A program made the translations under genes and the position numbers. Shown piece by piece: positions 1-8,830 of a stretch of DNA of 64,000 bases. How positions within the stretch are numbered: position 1 is the stretch's first letter; each line of letters begins with the position of its first letter. Source of the stretch: Arthrobacter sp. AZCC_0090 (GTDB lineage: Bacteria > Actinomycetota > Actinomycetes > Actinomycetales > Micrococcaceae); contig NZ_JACHEE010000006.1 in NCBI RefSeq assembly GCF_014207375.1, positions 1 through 64,000 on the forward strand, read 5' to 3'. The notes below the pieces were generated by a model. The model made no database searches. It saw nothing but the letters and a program-made list of their open reading frames with translations, and was not told where the DNA came from.

Positions 1-1211
1 TGGTAGCGGCGGGTCCATTCGGGGTCTTCCACGGTGGTGACCTTGTGCCAGAGTTCCACGGTGTCCGGGCGTGCGGCGCGTTCGGGTGCGTAGGAGTCGA
101 CGTGGTGCCAGGTGCCGTCCTGGAGGGCGACGGTGAAGATGTACGGGATGGAGTGGTCCAGGGTCTCGCGCGAAGCGGTGGGGGAGTATTTCTGGGGGTC
201 GTTGGCGCCGGAGCCGATCACGTAGTGGGTGTGGTGGCTGGTCTTGATCAGGACGGATTCCACGTTGGCCGGATCGGCGGTTTCGGGGTGTTCCTTGTGG
301 AGTTTGCGGGCGAGGTCGATCCAGGCCTGGGCCTGGTATTCGGCGGAGTGTTCCTTGGTGTAGGTGTCCAGGATGGCGCGCTTGGGCTCCCCGGCTTCGG
401 GCAGCGGGACCTCGTAGGAGGCGTCCGGGCCGTCCAGCATCCAGGCGATGACGCCGTCTTCGCCTTCGTAGATGGGCACGGGGGAGGTCTGGCCGCGCAT
501 GGCCCGGTCGGCTGCTTCGACGGCCATTTTGCCGGCGAACGCGGGGGCGTGGGCCTTCCAGGTGGAGATTTCGCCCTTGCGGGACTGCCGCGTGGCGGTG
601 GTGGTGTGCAGGGCCTGGCCGACGGACTGGAAGATCGTTTCGACGTCCAGGCCCAGGAGGGTGCCGATCCCGGCGGCGGCGGAGGGGCCGAGGTGGGCCA
701 CGTGGTCGATCTTGTGCTGGTGCAGGCAGATGGCCTTGACCAGGTTCACCTGGATCTCATAACCGGTGGCGATACCGCGGATCAGGTCCTTGCCGCCGGC
801 ACCGGTGTGCTGGGCAACGGCGAGGATCGGGGGAATGTTGTCTCCCGGGTGGGAGTAGTCCGCGGCCAGGAAGGTGTCGTGGTAGTCGAGTTCACGCACG
901 GCGACGCCGTTGGCCCAGGCTGCCCATTCGGGGGAGACCTTGTCGCTGATTCCGAAGACGGAGGAGCCTTTGCCGTTGGTGGTCGGGGCGTGGGTCAGGG
1001 CCTGGGCCCGGGCGGCGATGATCGGGGCCCGGTTCAATGACGCGACGGCAACGGAGGCATTGTCGATGATCCGGTTGATGATCATCTCCGTGACCTCGGG
1101 GGTCACCTCGACGGGGTCGGCGGCAACCGTGGCGATCTTATGCGCCAGCTGCTCTTCGCGGGCAAGGTTCTCTTCGCTCTTGCAGACGCGGACGTGGTTG
1201 TTCTTCACCAT
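1..1211 (-). CDS. prpD: MmgE/PrpD family protein, probable 2-methylcitrate dehydratase (3' end outside window)
   Basis: The frame is open from an ATG at 1211 to the window edge, giving 403 complete codons without a stop. The translation contains recognisable PrpD segments: [20 protein letters not shown] near residue 105, [20 protein letters not shown] and a [19 protein letters not shown] stretch. PrpD family enzymes dehydrate 2-methylcitrate in the methylcitrate cycle of propionate breakdown. A full-length member is about 500 residues, so roughly 100 are missing. The start is preceded by AGGAGCACC and lies 9 bp after the GntR gene, so both are probably one transcript. Other MmgE/PrpD activities (for example other hydroxy-acid dehydratases) cannot be excluded; adjacent prpB/prpC would settle it but lie outside. 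Confidence 0.88.
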   Translation of the reverse strand, partial: MVKNNHVRVCKSEENLAREEQLAHKIATVAADPVEVTPEVTEMIINRIIDNASVAVASLNRAPIIAARAQALTHAPTTNGKGSSVFGISDKVSPEWAAWANGVAVRELDYHDTFLAADYSHPGDNIPPILAVAQHTGAGGKDLIRGIATGYEIQVNLVKAICLHQHKIDHVAHLGPSAAAGIGTLLGLDVETIFQSVGQALHTTTATRQSRKGEISTWKAHAPAFAGKMAVEAADRAMRGQTSPVPIYEGEDGVIAWMLDGPDASYEVPLPEAGEPKRAILDTYTKEHSAEYQAQAWIDLARKLHKEHPETADPANVESVLIKTSHHTHYVIGSGANDPQKYSPTASRETLDHSIPYIFTVALQDGTWHHVDSYAPERAARPDTVELWHKVTTVEDPEWTRRY

Positions 1212-1220
1212 GGTGCTCCT

Positions 1221-1862
1221 TCAGTGAGGTGTGTGGGTGGCTTTGACGTGGGAAAGACTGCGGTGCAGATGGAGGGTGGTGGCGGCTTCGGCGAGCCTGG
1301 GGTTGCCTGCCGCGATGGCTTCGGCGATCGCGGCGTGCTCGGCCGCGGCAGCATGGAGGCGTTCGGCGTCGTCGGCAGCGAGGCGGCGGACCCGCACCAG
1401 GTGGACGCGCAGGCTGCGCATGGCCTGGGCGAGGTAGGAATTGGAGATGGCTTCGTCGATCGCTTCGTCGAGCCTTCCCACCAAGGCGTAGTAGTCGTGC
1501 CGGGCGGGATCGCTGTCGTTGAGCAACTCCGGAGCCCGGAGGAGTTCGGCGTGGAGTTGGGCGAACACCGGGCGTTCGCCGCGTTCCGCGGCGAGGGCGG
1601 CGGCTTTGCCTTCCAGGGTTTCGCGCAGCTCGAACAGTTCGTCAATGTCGTCGAGGGAGATGTCGGTGACGACGACGCCGCGGCCGCCTGCCGCCGTCGT
1701 CAGCCCTTCCGCGTTGAGCCGGCTCAGCGCCTCCCGGACGGGCGTGCGGGACACGCCCAGGCGTTCGGATTGTTCCACTTCCGCGAGGACGGTGCCGGGG
1801 GCGAGCCGCCACTCAATGATGTCTTCACGCAGGGCCGCATAGGCTCTGTCGCTGGCACGCAT
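1221..1862 (-). CDS. GntR family transcriptional regulator, FCD (FadR C-terminal) type
   Basis: This 213-residue protein has an N-terminal winged helix (residues about 5-70, with the typical LGVSRTPVREALSRL recognition region) and a helical FCD ligand-binding domain (about 80-205) of the kind that binds small carboxylates. The ATG follows GAAGGAGGGCCC, a strong ribosome site. It is the first gene of the transcript that continues into the PrpD gene, so I infer it controls propionate/methylcitrate use, probably by autoregulation through the two palindromic sites just upstream. The ligand is unknown; a methylcitrate-pathway intermediate is the natural guess. Confidence 0.9.
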   Translation of the reverse strand: MRASDRAYAALREDIIEWRLAPGTVLAEVEQSERLGVSRTPVREALSRLNAEGLTTAAGGRGVVVTDISLDDIDELFELRETLEGKAAALAAERGERPVFAQLHAELLRAPELLNDSDPARHDYYALVGRLDEAIDEAISNSYLAQAMRSLRVHLVRVRRLAADDAERLHAAAAEHAAIAEAIAAGNPRLAEAATTLHLHRSLSHVKATHTPH

Positions 1863-1892
1863 GGGCCCTCCTTCGCTGGGCGGATGTCCTCA

Positions 1893-1964
1893 GTGTATAC
1901 ATAAACTGCGATCAAGCCTAGCTTTACTTGATTAATAGGCTAAATGTTCGATCTGTGTATACAT
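1893..1964. promoter_or_regulatory. Pair of identical GntR-type operators
   Basis: The 10-mer GTGTATACAT occurs twice, at 1893-1902 and 1955-1964, exactly 62 bp apart, in the gap upstream of the GntR gene. Each contains the perfect palindrome TGTATACA, matching the GTATAC-type cores of many FCD-subfamily operators. Two copies about six helical turns apart suit looping or cooperative binding by a dimeric repressor. Binding is inferred. Confidence 0.6.
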
Positions 1965-1995
1965 CGCGCTCATTGCACGCCCTGCGGGTGGGGGG

Positions 1996-2709
1996 CTAGC
2001 TCCGGTTCCAGCGGTACTCATTTTCGGGTCGTCCTGGAGTGCCGTAGCGCGGATTCCTGGTCACCAACCCGGCGTCGGCCAAGTACTCGAGGTAGCGGCG
2101 CACAGTGACCCGGGACATACCAAGGGCTTCTGTTGCCTCACTGGCGGAGACGGCGCGGCCGAGGCCCGCCAGAAGGTCTTTGACGGAGTCCAGGCTGTGG
2201 GCGGAAAGACCTTTGGGCAATGGGAGCTCGGTGGGTGCGCGGAGGCTCGCGAACGCCTGGTCAACATCGCTTTGCGACGCTCCACTGGCACGCGCACCCG
2301 ACGCCGGCGCCGCAAGTTGCTCGCGGAACGTGCGGTAGCTGGCGAGCTTGTCCGCAAACGTTGCGAAGGTGAACGGCTTGATCAGGTATTGCACCACGCC
2401 GATCGACACGGCGCTGCGGACAATGTTCACTTCCCGGACGGCGGTGATGGCGATGATGTCGGCAAGCAGCCCCGAAGCGCGCATCCGGCGCGCAACATCC
2501 AGTCCGTGGAGGTCCGGTAGGTTCATGTCGAGTAGCACAAGATCCACCGGCTGTCCGGCGGCGGCGAAATCGTTGAGTAGCCGCAGTGCCGATTGCCCGT
2601 CCAGGGCTGTTCCAACGACCGTGAAGCCGTCAATTCGGCCGACGTAGACGCCATGGGCATCGGCGGCGATGGGTTCGTCCTCGACAACGAGGACGCGGAT
2701 ATCGGTCAT
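1996..2709 (-). CDS. Response regulator of the CitB/DcuR/DctR family
   Basis: 237 residues. The receiver domain (1-125) shows the acidic pair at E10-D11, the phospho-acceptor D61 in LVLLDMNLPD, and the conserved K in YLIKPF. A linker follows, then a C-terminal helix-turn-helix (about 175-235: ASEATEALGMSRVTVRRYLEYL) as in CitB/DcuR regulators of C4-dicarboxylate and citrate uptake. Its ATG overlaps the kinase stop by 4 bp, so the pair is translationally coupled. The likely target is the divergent dctA gene. Confidence 0.9.
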   Translation of the reverse strand: MTDIRVLVVEDEPIAADAHGVYVGRIDGFTVVGTALDGQSALRLLNDFAAAGQPVDLVLLDMNLPDLHGLDVARRMRASGLLADIIAITAVREVNIVRSAVSIGVVQYLIKPFTFATFADKLASYRTFREQLAAPASGARASGASQSDVDQAFASLRAPTELPLPKGLSAHSLDSVKDLLAGLGRAVSASEATEALGMSRVTVRRYLEYLADAGLVTRNPRYGTPGRPENEYRWNRS

Positions 2710-4373
2710 TCGGCTTCTTTCCTGGAGTCCGGCGCGGGGAGCACCACACGGAACAACGCACCGCCCAATGCGCTGGTGGATTCGCTGATGGACAGCGTAC
2801 CGCCCAGCCGCTGCACCGCTTGCCGCACCAGGGCCAGGCCAACGCCGCGGGAAGGAGCTCCCGGTCCCGCGCTTTGTCCAATTCCGGCTGCTTTGGTGCT
2901 GTATCCGTACTGCCAGACGTCGTCCACGATGCCAGGATCGATGCCGTGGCCGGAATCGACAACCGTGAACGTGGTTCCTCCAGGTCCGGACTCGATGCCC
3001 AGTTCCACTTTCCGCGGCGGGGGAGCAGCGGCCGCGGCATCGAGCGCGTTGTCCAACAGATTGCCCAAGATCGTCACCAAGTCTTGGACGGCCAAGCCCT
3101 GAAGGCCGTCCCCGCCGGACACCGTGACCGTGAGCTCGGCTCCGCGTTCGTGTGCCTCGGCAGACTTCCCCATGATGAGTGCACTCAGGACAGGTTCGTC
3201 CACTGATGCCACCAGATGGTCGGTCAACTGTTGGCTTAGCTCGAGATCCTTGGTAGCAAAGTCCAAGGCGTCAGTGGTGCGCCCGAGCTCCATCAGGGAA
3301 ACGATCGTGTGCAACCGGTTGGCGTGTTCATGGGTCTGGGCCCGCAAGGCGTCGGACAAGGTCTTCATGGTCTCCAGTTCACTGCCCAAGGACTCGATTT
3401 CCGTGCGGTCCCGGAGCGTGGCTACGGTACCGAACACCGCAGGGCGCTGCCGGCCCCTCATGCTCGGCGGCCCCACCGCTGGCGCCTGGTTGACCACCAG
3501 GATTCGTGAGCCAGTGAGGTGGATTTCGTCGTGCGCCGTGCGGCCGGATTCGAAGAGACCGTGGAGGCTGGCATCCAGGGGCAGATCGGAAAGCCGAGGG
3601 GCGGCCCCCGCGGCGGGATCGACGTCGGACCGTTCCAGTCCCAGCAGCTCCGCGGCCTGGTCGTTGTACATGACCACCCTGCCGCCCGTGTCGATCAGCA
3701 CTACACCTTCGCGGACCGAATGCAGAACGGACTCGTAGTACGCGAACAGCTGTGCCAATTGCTCGGGTCCCCAACCTCGCGTGACCGAACGCAGGTAGCG
3801 GCCCAGCAACCAGGAGGCCAGGGAGCCCCCTCCGAGCATGGCGAGGGAGATGGCGATGATTGCCGTGAGTCGCGCTGAGACGGCGATGTCCACCGTTCGC
3901 ACCGTGACACCTGCGGCCACGAGGGCCCGGACTGTTCCGGATGAATCCTCCACGGGGACGATGGTGCGTACCGACGGGCCGAGGGTGCCGGCGGTGACTT
4001 CGGTGAAGGTTTGGCCGTGCAATGCCGGGTCAATGGTGCCGATGTAGGGTTTGCCGATTTCGTCGGGGTTCGCGTGGGTCCAGCGGGTCCGATCCGGCGC
4101 CATGATGGTGATGAAGTCGGCATGGGCATTGGCCATCACCAGCAGGGCGTATGGCTGCAGGGTAGCGGACGGGTTCGGAGTGCCGGCGGCTTGAAGCACG
4201 AGGGGATTGGCTGCAATCGCGGCGGCCACGGCCTGCATACGCTGCCCGGCGTCGTTGTAGGCACGGTCCCTGGCGTCCACGAATGCCGCCGTCCCAACGA
4301 TCGCGGTGAGCGCAAGGACAAACAGAAGGTTTGCCACAAAGAGCCGCCGGGCAATGCTCCAGCGTCGGATCAC
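2706..4373 (-). CDS. Sensor histidine kinase of the CitA/DcuS family
   Basis: I use the GTG at 4373, preceded by AAAGGAGG, rather than the longer open frame to 4427; this gives 555 residues. TM1 spans about 11-32 and TM2 about 169-191, flanking an extracytoplasmic sensor domain of the PAS-like (CACHE) type. A cytoplasmic PAS domain follows (about 210-300), then the SpoOB-like dimerisation helix with the phospho-acceptor motif HEHANRLH at 348-355 and a C-terminal HATPase domain with a DNALDAA N-box and DSGHGI. This layout is that of CitA/DcuS sensors of citrate or C4-dicarboxylates. dctA lies divergently next door, supporting a C4-dicarboxylate signal. Confidence 0.9.
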   Translation of the reverse strand: MIRRWSIARRLFVANLLFVLALTAIVGTAAFVDARDRAYNDAGQRMQAVAAAIAANPLVLQAAGTPNPSATLQPYALLVMANAHADFITIMAPDRTRWTHANPDEIGKPYIGTIDPALHGQTFTEVTAGTLGPSVRTIVPVEDSSGTVRALVAAGVTVRTVDIAVSARLTAIIAISLAMLGGGSLASWLLGRYLRSVTRGWGPEQLAQLFAYYESVLHSVREGVVLIDTGGRVVMYNDQAAELLGLERSDVDPAAGAAPRLSDLPLDASLHGLFESGRTAHDEIHLTGSRILVVNQAPAVGPPSMRGRQRPAVFGTVATLRDRTEIESLGSELETMKTLSDALRAQTHEHANRLHTIVSLMELGRTTDALDFATKDLELSQQLTDHLVASVDEPVLSALIMGKSAEAHERGAELTVTVSGGDGLQGLAVQDLVTILGNLLDNALDAAAAAPPPRKVELGIESGPGGTTFTVVDSGHGIDPGIVDDVWQYGYSTKAAGIGQSAGPGAPSRGVGLALVRQAVQRLGGTLSISESTSALGGALFRVVLPAPDSRKEAE

Positions 4374-4417
4374 GCGCCCCTCCTTTTGACTAGTCCTGCG
4401 ACCAATATGAACGCAAC

Positions 4418-4433
4418 AGTGATACATGTCACT
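4418..4433. promoter_or_regulatory. CRP/GlxR-like binding site between the two-component genes and dctA
   Basis: AGTGATACATGTCACT is an inverted repeat with GTGA and TCAC half-sites separated by 6 bp, the spacing of cAMP-receptor-type sites (TGTGA-N6-TCACA). It lies about 90 bp upstream of the dctA start and 45 bp upstream of the kinase start. Catabolite control of dicarboxylate uptake would be expected. The outermost base pair differs from consensus. Confidence 0.5.
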
Positions 4434-4523
4434 CTGCCCCTAATGATGGATATCACAGCAGAGCGACGCAGGGACATTGCAGGAACCACGGCGCTTTCCA
4501 GAGTATCTAAAAGGAGCAAAGCC

Positions 4524-5849
4524 ATGACCTCTCAAAGAGGAGAGATTGCACCCGCGAAGGCCGGGCGCAAAGGGCTGGACAAGTCGCATTACCTCTACAT
4601 CGCCGTGATCGCCGCAGTTGTGCTGGGCGCCATCGTCGGCCTGCTTTTCCCCGAAGTCGGTAAGTCCCTCAAGCCCTTGGGTGACGGATTCATCAAGCTC
4701 ATCAAGATGATGATCGCCCCGGTCATCTTCTGCACCATCGTCTTGGGGATCGGATCGATTGCCAAGGCGGCTACCGTTGGCAAGGTCGGCGGGCTTGCCT
4801 TGATCTACTTCTTGGTCATGTCTACCTTCGCGCTCGCCATCGGTTTGGTAGTGGGCAATATCATCCATCCGGGCGAGGGCCTGAAGTTGATCCCCTACGA
4901 CCCCAACGCGAAAGCTGCCACGAACAGCACCGCTGACTTCCTGCTGGGCATCATCCCCGGCGACATCCCCGTCCTGCCGACGCTCCTGGCCGCCATCCTG
5001 GTGGGCTTCGCGTTGCAGCGCATGGGTTCTCAGGGCCAGCCGGTACTCAAGGCCATCCAGCATGGACAGGCCCTCGTCTTCCGCATCCTCATCATGATCA
5101 TGTGGTTGGCACCCGTCGGCGCCTTCGGTGCAATCGCCGCCGTGGTTGGCGCCACCGGAGTGAAGGCTATCTTCGGCATGGTCACCCTGATGGTCGCGTT
5201 CTACATCACGTGTGCGTTGTTCATCGTCGTTGTGCTCGGCACCCTGCTCCGGGTTGTGGCAGGCGTCAGCATTTTCCAGTTGATGAAGTACCTCGCCCGT
5301 GAGTACCTGCTCATCTTCTCCACGTCCTCCTCCGAAGCGGCGCTGCCAAGGCTCATCGCCAAGATGGAACACCTAGGTGTTTCCAAGCCGGTTGTCGGTG
5401 TCACGGTGCCCACGGGTTACTCCTTCAACCTGGATGGAACCGCGATCTACCTGACCATGGCCTCGCTGTTCGTCGCCAACGCCATGGGAATCCCGCTGGA
5501 CCTCGGCGCCCAGGTATCGCTGCTGGTCTTTATGATCATCGCGTCCAAGGGAGCGGCAGGCGTTTCCGGTGCCGGCTTGGCCACACTCGCAGCAGGCCTT
5601 CAGGCGCACCGGCCCGAACTGCTGGGTGGTGTCGGCATGATCGTGGGTATCGACCGCTTTATGTCCGAGGCCCGCGCGCTCACCAACTTCACAGGTAATG
5701 CTGTTGCCACCGTGCTAATCGGCACCTGGGTCAAGGAAATCGACCGCAGCCAGGTCACTAACGTCCTGTCCGGCGCGATCCCGTTCGACGAGCTGACCAT
5801 GATCAGCAACCATGGCGAAGTCGAGGCGAAGGAGCCCGTGGCGGCATAG
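4524..5849 (+). CDS. dctA: C4-dicarboxylate/proton (sodium) symporter DctA
   Basis: A 441-residue protein of the dicarboxylate/amino acid:cation symporter (DAACS) family. The start ATG at 4524 follows AAAAGGAGCAAAGCC; the open frame extends upstream to 4011 but that part runs opposite the kinase gene. Recognisable elements are the N-terminal membrane helices, the serine-rich re-entrant loop (STSSSEAALPRLI), the helix with VPTGYSFNLDGTAIY and the second loop SKGAAGVSGAG. These are the signatures of DctA/GltP carriers, which import succinate, fumarate and malate. It is divergent from a CitA/CitB-type system, as is usual for regulated dctA. Glutamate/aspartate transport is possible but context favours dicarboxylates. 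Confidence 0.93.
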   Translation: MTSQRGEIAPAKAGRKGLDKSHYLYIAVIAAVVLGAIVGLLFPEVGKSLKPLGDGFIKLIKMMIAPVIFCTIVLGIGSIAKAATVGKVGGLALIYFLVMSTFALAIGLVVGNIIHPGEGLKLIPYDPNAKAATNSTADFLLGIIPGDIPVLPTLLAAILVGFALQRMGSQGQPVLKAIQHGQALVFRILIMIMWLAPVGAFGAIAAVVGATGVKAIFGMVTLMVAFYITCALFIVVVLGTLLRVVAGVSIFQLMKYLAREYLLIFSTSSSEAALPRLIAKMEHLGVSKPVVGVTVPTGYSFNLDGTAIYLTMASLFVANAMGIPLDLGAQVSLLVFMIIASKGAAGVSGAGLATLAAGLQAHRPELLGGVGMIVGIDRFMSEARALTNFTGNAVATVLIGTWVKEIDRSQVTNVLSGAIPFDELTMISNHGEVEAKEPVAA

Positions 5850-5873
5850 CGAGACGCGCAGTCTGGAAGCATC

Positions 5874-5921
5874 AACGCAGGCAAGGCAGGCCCCTCCAGC
5901 GGGACCTGCCTTGCCTGCGTT
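5874..5921 (+). terminator. Terminator hairpin after dctA
   Basis: A perfect 17-bp stem (5874-5890 with 5905-5921) around a 14-nt loop lies 24 bp after the dctA stop. There is no T-run, as is common in high-G+C actinobacteria. Confidence 0.8.
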
Positions 5922-6093
5922 CTGGTGGGGCGGGAGGCCAACCTTATACCTCAGCTAGAAGGTAAAGGCTCAAATTGCGGACAATGTCAAGTTCCGAAGA
6001 ATGCCGTGTCGGGCGCTGTAGCCTAGGTGGGGAGCAGTGCTTCGCTGGAGACAGCCGCAGGAAATGACCGTCGTGGAGAGAGTGGATAAATAC

Positions 6094-6993
6094 GTGAGCA
6101 GCGAACGGGGAGCAACTACGCTGGAGGGCACGGATTTCGATCTGGAAGACGCTGTCATGGGGCCAACGGGCCGCCCGTACCGCGACTTCCCCGAGCCCGC
6201 GCCACTGGCCTCCCACGGTCCGGCCCGGGTCATCGCCATGGTCAACCAAAAGGGCGGCGTGGGCAAGACCACGTCAACCATTAACCTTGCCGCTGCGCTC
6301 GCAGAGTTCGGCCGGCGCGTCCTGCTCGTTGACTTCGATCCGCAGGGAGCTCTTTCCGCGGGCCTCGGCGCGAACCCCCACGAGCTTGACCTCACCGTTT
6401 ATAACGTCCTGATGGACCGCAAAGTGGACATCCGCGACGCCATCCAGCAGACCGGCGTCGAAGGCATCGATCTCCTGCCGGCAAACATCGACCTTTCCGC
6501 CGCCGAAGTCCAATTGGTCAACGAGGTGGCCCGCGAGCAAGTACTGGACCGCGCGCTCAAAAGCGTCGAGGACGACTACGACGTTGTCCTTATCGACTGC
6601 CAGCCGTCCCTGGGCCTCCTGACAGTCAATGCCCTGACGGCCGCACACGGAGTCATCATTCCGCTGATCTGCGAATTCTTTGCCCTCCGCGCCGTGGCCT
6701 TGCTCGTCGAAACGATCGAAAAGGTCCAGGACCGGCTGAACCCACGCCTGCAGGTGGACGGCGTGCTTGCCACGATGTACGACGCCCGCACCCTGCACAG
6801 CCGTGAAGTCATCTCGCGGCTCGTGGAGGCGTTCGGAGACAAAGTCTTCGAAACCGTCATCAAGCGATCCATCAAGTTCGCCGACGCCACGGTTGCCGCT
6901 GAACCCATCACCAGCTATGCCGGAAACCACATCGGTGCCGATGCCTACCGTCGTTTGGCCAAGGAACTGATCTCGCGCGGCGGCGCACCCTAG
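6094..6993 (+). CDS. ParA family chromosome-partitioning-type ATPase of the scpAB operon
   Basis: 299 residues from the GTG at 6094. An alternative ATG at 6064 would add ten residues, and the start is not certain because GGAGAG lies 13 nt upstream of the GTG. The deviant Walker A KGGVGKTT follows MVNQ, with LLVDFDPQGAL (Walker A') and VLIDCQPSLG (Walker B). It is the ParA/Soj type that precedes scpA and scpB in actinobacteria (Rv1708 in M. tuberculosis), distinct from the oriC parAB pair. No parB gene is nearby. The likely role is chromosome organisation together with condensin; the partner is not known. Confidence 0.9.
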   Translation: MSSERGATTLEGTDFDLEDAVMGPTGRPYRDFPEPAPLASHGPARVIAMVNQKGGVGKTTSTINLAAALAEFGRRVLLVDFDPQGALSAGLGANPHELDLTVYNVLMDRKVDIRDAIQQTGVEGIDLLPANIDLSAAEVQLVNEVAREQVLDRALKSVEDDYDVVLIDCQPSLGLLTVNALTAAHGVIIPLICEFFALRAVALLVETIEKVQDRLNPRLQVDGVLATMYDARTLHSREVISRLVEAFGDKVFETVIKRSIKFADATVAAEPITSYAGNHIGADAYRRLAKELISRGGAP

Positions 6994-6998
6994 CCAGC

Positions 6999-7988
6999 GT
7001 GGCAGAGCCACTCGCTCCTTTGGACGGATTAGTCGCGCCCGTCCTGATCGCTCCGTTCGACCCGCCCGGTGACGCCCCGTCGTCGTCCCCTACTGCAAGC
7101 GGCGCGGACGACGGCGGTGCCTCGCCCTCCGCGCGGAAGCCCGGCTTCGAGGTCCGGCTAGCGAACTTCACCGGGCCTTTCGATCTCCTGCTCGGCTTGA
7201 TTTCGAAGCACAAGCTGGACATCACCGAAGTTGCGCTCGCTACCGTCACCGACGAGTTCATCAAGTACATCCGGCGCCTGCAGGAACTGGGGGAGGACTG
7301 GGCACTGGACGAAGCCAGCGAATTTCTGGTCATCGCCGCGACCCTGCTGGACCTCAAAGCCGCGAGGCTCCTGCCAGCAGGCGAAGTCGAGGACGCTGAG
7401 GATATCGCCTTGCTGGAAGCCCGGGATCTCCTCTTCGCCAGACTCCTGCAGTACAAGGCTTTCAAGCAGGTGGCCGCTATTATGTCCGGCACCTTGGAAT
7501 CCGAAGCCCGACGCTTCCCGCGGCAAGTCGCCCTGGAAGGGCATTTCGCGGCGATGCTACCCGAACTGATCTGGCGTCACACGCCCGAACAGTTCGCGGC
7601 CTTGGCGGCCAAGACCCTGGCGCCGAAGGACAAGACTCCAGAGGAAGTCGGGCTCGACCACCTCCATGGAACCCCTGTCAGTGTCAAGGAACAGGCCGAG
7701 ATCATTGGGTACCGCCTGCAGCGGGGCCTGCCGCAGTCCTTCCGGGCGCTCATTGCGGACGCGGAATCCACACTGGTTGTCGTGGCCCGGTTCCTGGCGC
7801 TCTTGGAACTGTTCCGGGACCGAGTGGTGGCTTTCGAACAGCCTGGGCCTCTCGCCGAACTGACGGTGCGATGGACCGGACGCCCAGAAGGCTGGAGCAG
7901 CGACAACCTGAGAGACGAGTACGAGTCCGTCGCTGTCCCCGCTGAAACAGACACCGACAAGATCGACAAGGCAGAGGAGTCGCTGTGA
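6999..7988 (+). CDS. scpA: Segregation and condensation protein A (ScpA)
   Basis: 329 residues from a GTG at 6999, 5 bp after the ParA stop. The kleisin hallmark FTGPFDLLLGLISKHKLDITEV lies near residue 55, followed by the helical ASEFLVIAATLLDLKAARLLP segment. The C-terminal winged-helix part runs from about 215. ScpA bridges the SMC head domains. The first 45 or so residues are a Pro/Ser/Ala-rich extension not typical of shorter ScpA proteins. Its stop overlaps the scpB start. Confidence 0.94.
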   Translation: MAEPLAPLDGLVAPVLIAPFDPPGDAPSSSPTASGADDGGASPSARKPGFEVRLANFTGPFDLLLGLISKHKLDITEVALATVTDEFIKYIRRLQELGEDWALDEASEFLVIAATLLDLKAARLLPAGEVEDAEDIALLEARDLLFARLLQYKAFKQVAAIMSGTLESEARRFPRQVALEGHFAAMLPELIWRHTPEQFAALAAKTLAPKDKTPEEVGLDHLHGTPVSVKEQAEIIGYRLQRGLPQSFRALIADAESTLVVVARFLALLELFRDRVVAFEQPGPLAELTVRWTGRPEGWSSDNLRDEYESVAVPAETDTDKIDKAEESL

Positions 7989-8662
7989 GCGAGCAGGAAA
8001 CTGACGGGGACGGCCTCGCCGAGCTTGAGGCCTTACCCGGTGGCGCCCGTGCGGCTCTCGAAGCCGTCCTCATGGTGATCGACGAACCGGCCACCGCCGA
8101 AGAGCTCGCTGCCGGGCTCAACGTGACGGTCGCCGTCGTCGAGGATTTGCTGGCGGGACTGCGGCAGGAGTATAGCGGCTATACTGTTAAAGCCCCGGGC
8201 AGGGACGCTGATGACTTGCATGGTGAATTGAACATTGATGCAAGCGCCAGCGCTGCACCCCGGGGTTTTGAGTTGCGGAACGTTGCCGGAGGGTGGCGAA
8301 TCTATTCACGGGCGGAATTTGCCGACGTCGTGGGCAGGTTCGTTCTCGAAGGCCAGACCGCGCGGCTGACGCAGGCAGCCCTTGAAACCATGGCGGTCAT
8401 CGCGTACCGCCAGCCGGTCTCCAGGGCCAGGGTGTCGGCTATCCGCGGCGTCAATGTCGATTCGGTCGTCCGGACCCTTGTCCAACGCGGTCTGATCGAG
8501 AACTCAGGTACCGATTCTGAATCGGGGGCTGTCCTTTACCGGACTACCTCGTACTTCCTGGAGCGCATGGGCATTGGCTCGGTGGCGGAACTGCCTCAAT
8601 TGTCCCCACACCTTCCGGGGCTGGAGGGGATCGAGGAGTTCTTGGACGCCGAACGCATGTAA
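7985..8662 (+). CDS. scpB: Segregation and condensation protein B (ScpB)
   Basis: 225 residues; the GTG at 7985 overlaps the scpA stop. Two winged-helix domains are visible: an N-terminal one (AALEAVLMVIDEPATAEEL) and a C-terminal one with the family signature LTQAALETMAVIAYRQPVSR and IRGVNVDSVVRTLVQRGLIE. ScpB dimers bind ScpA in the SMC condensin. The insert at about 60-90 (KAPGRDADDLHGELNIDAS) is longer than in many ScpB proteins. Confidence 0.94.
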   Translation: MSEQETDGDGLAELEALPGGARAALEAVLMVIDEPATAEELAAGLNVTVAVVEDLLAGLRQEYSGYTVKAPGRDADDLHGELNIDASASAAPRGFELRNVAGGWRIYSRAEFADVVGRFVLEGQTARLTQAALETMAVIAYRQPVSRARVSAIRGVNVDSVVRTLVQRGLIENSGTDSESGAVLYRTTSYFLERMGIGSVAELPQLSPHLPGLEGIEEFLDAERM

Positions 8663-8740
8663 TCGCGGGACACGGACAGTGCCGCAGGCATGGCGAAACA
8701 ACTCAATATTGCAAGGATCTACAAAACGCCCGGCTAGTAG

Positions 8741-8777
8741 CGGGCAGAGTTCACACAGGGCAGATATCCTCTGCCCG
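8741..8777 (+). terminator. Hairpin between scpB and the pseudouridine synthase gene
   Basis: CGGGCAGAG (8741-8749) pairs with CTCTGCCCG (8769-8777). It lies 80 bp after scpB and 54 bp before the next start, so it could be a terminator or a leader hairpin of the next gene. Confidence 0.5.
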
Positions 8778-8830
8778 GCTGGCTAATGTTGAGAAAGAAC
8801 AAGCCGGCCACCATAACAAAAGGACGGGTC

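Noticed and set aside
45-1040. Plus-strand 331-codon frame over the prpD region
   Set aside because: Composition is Gly/Val/Asp-biased shadow sequence; the minus strand encodes a clear PrpD protein.
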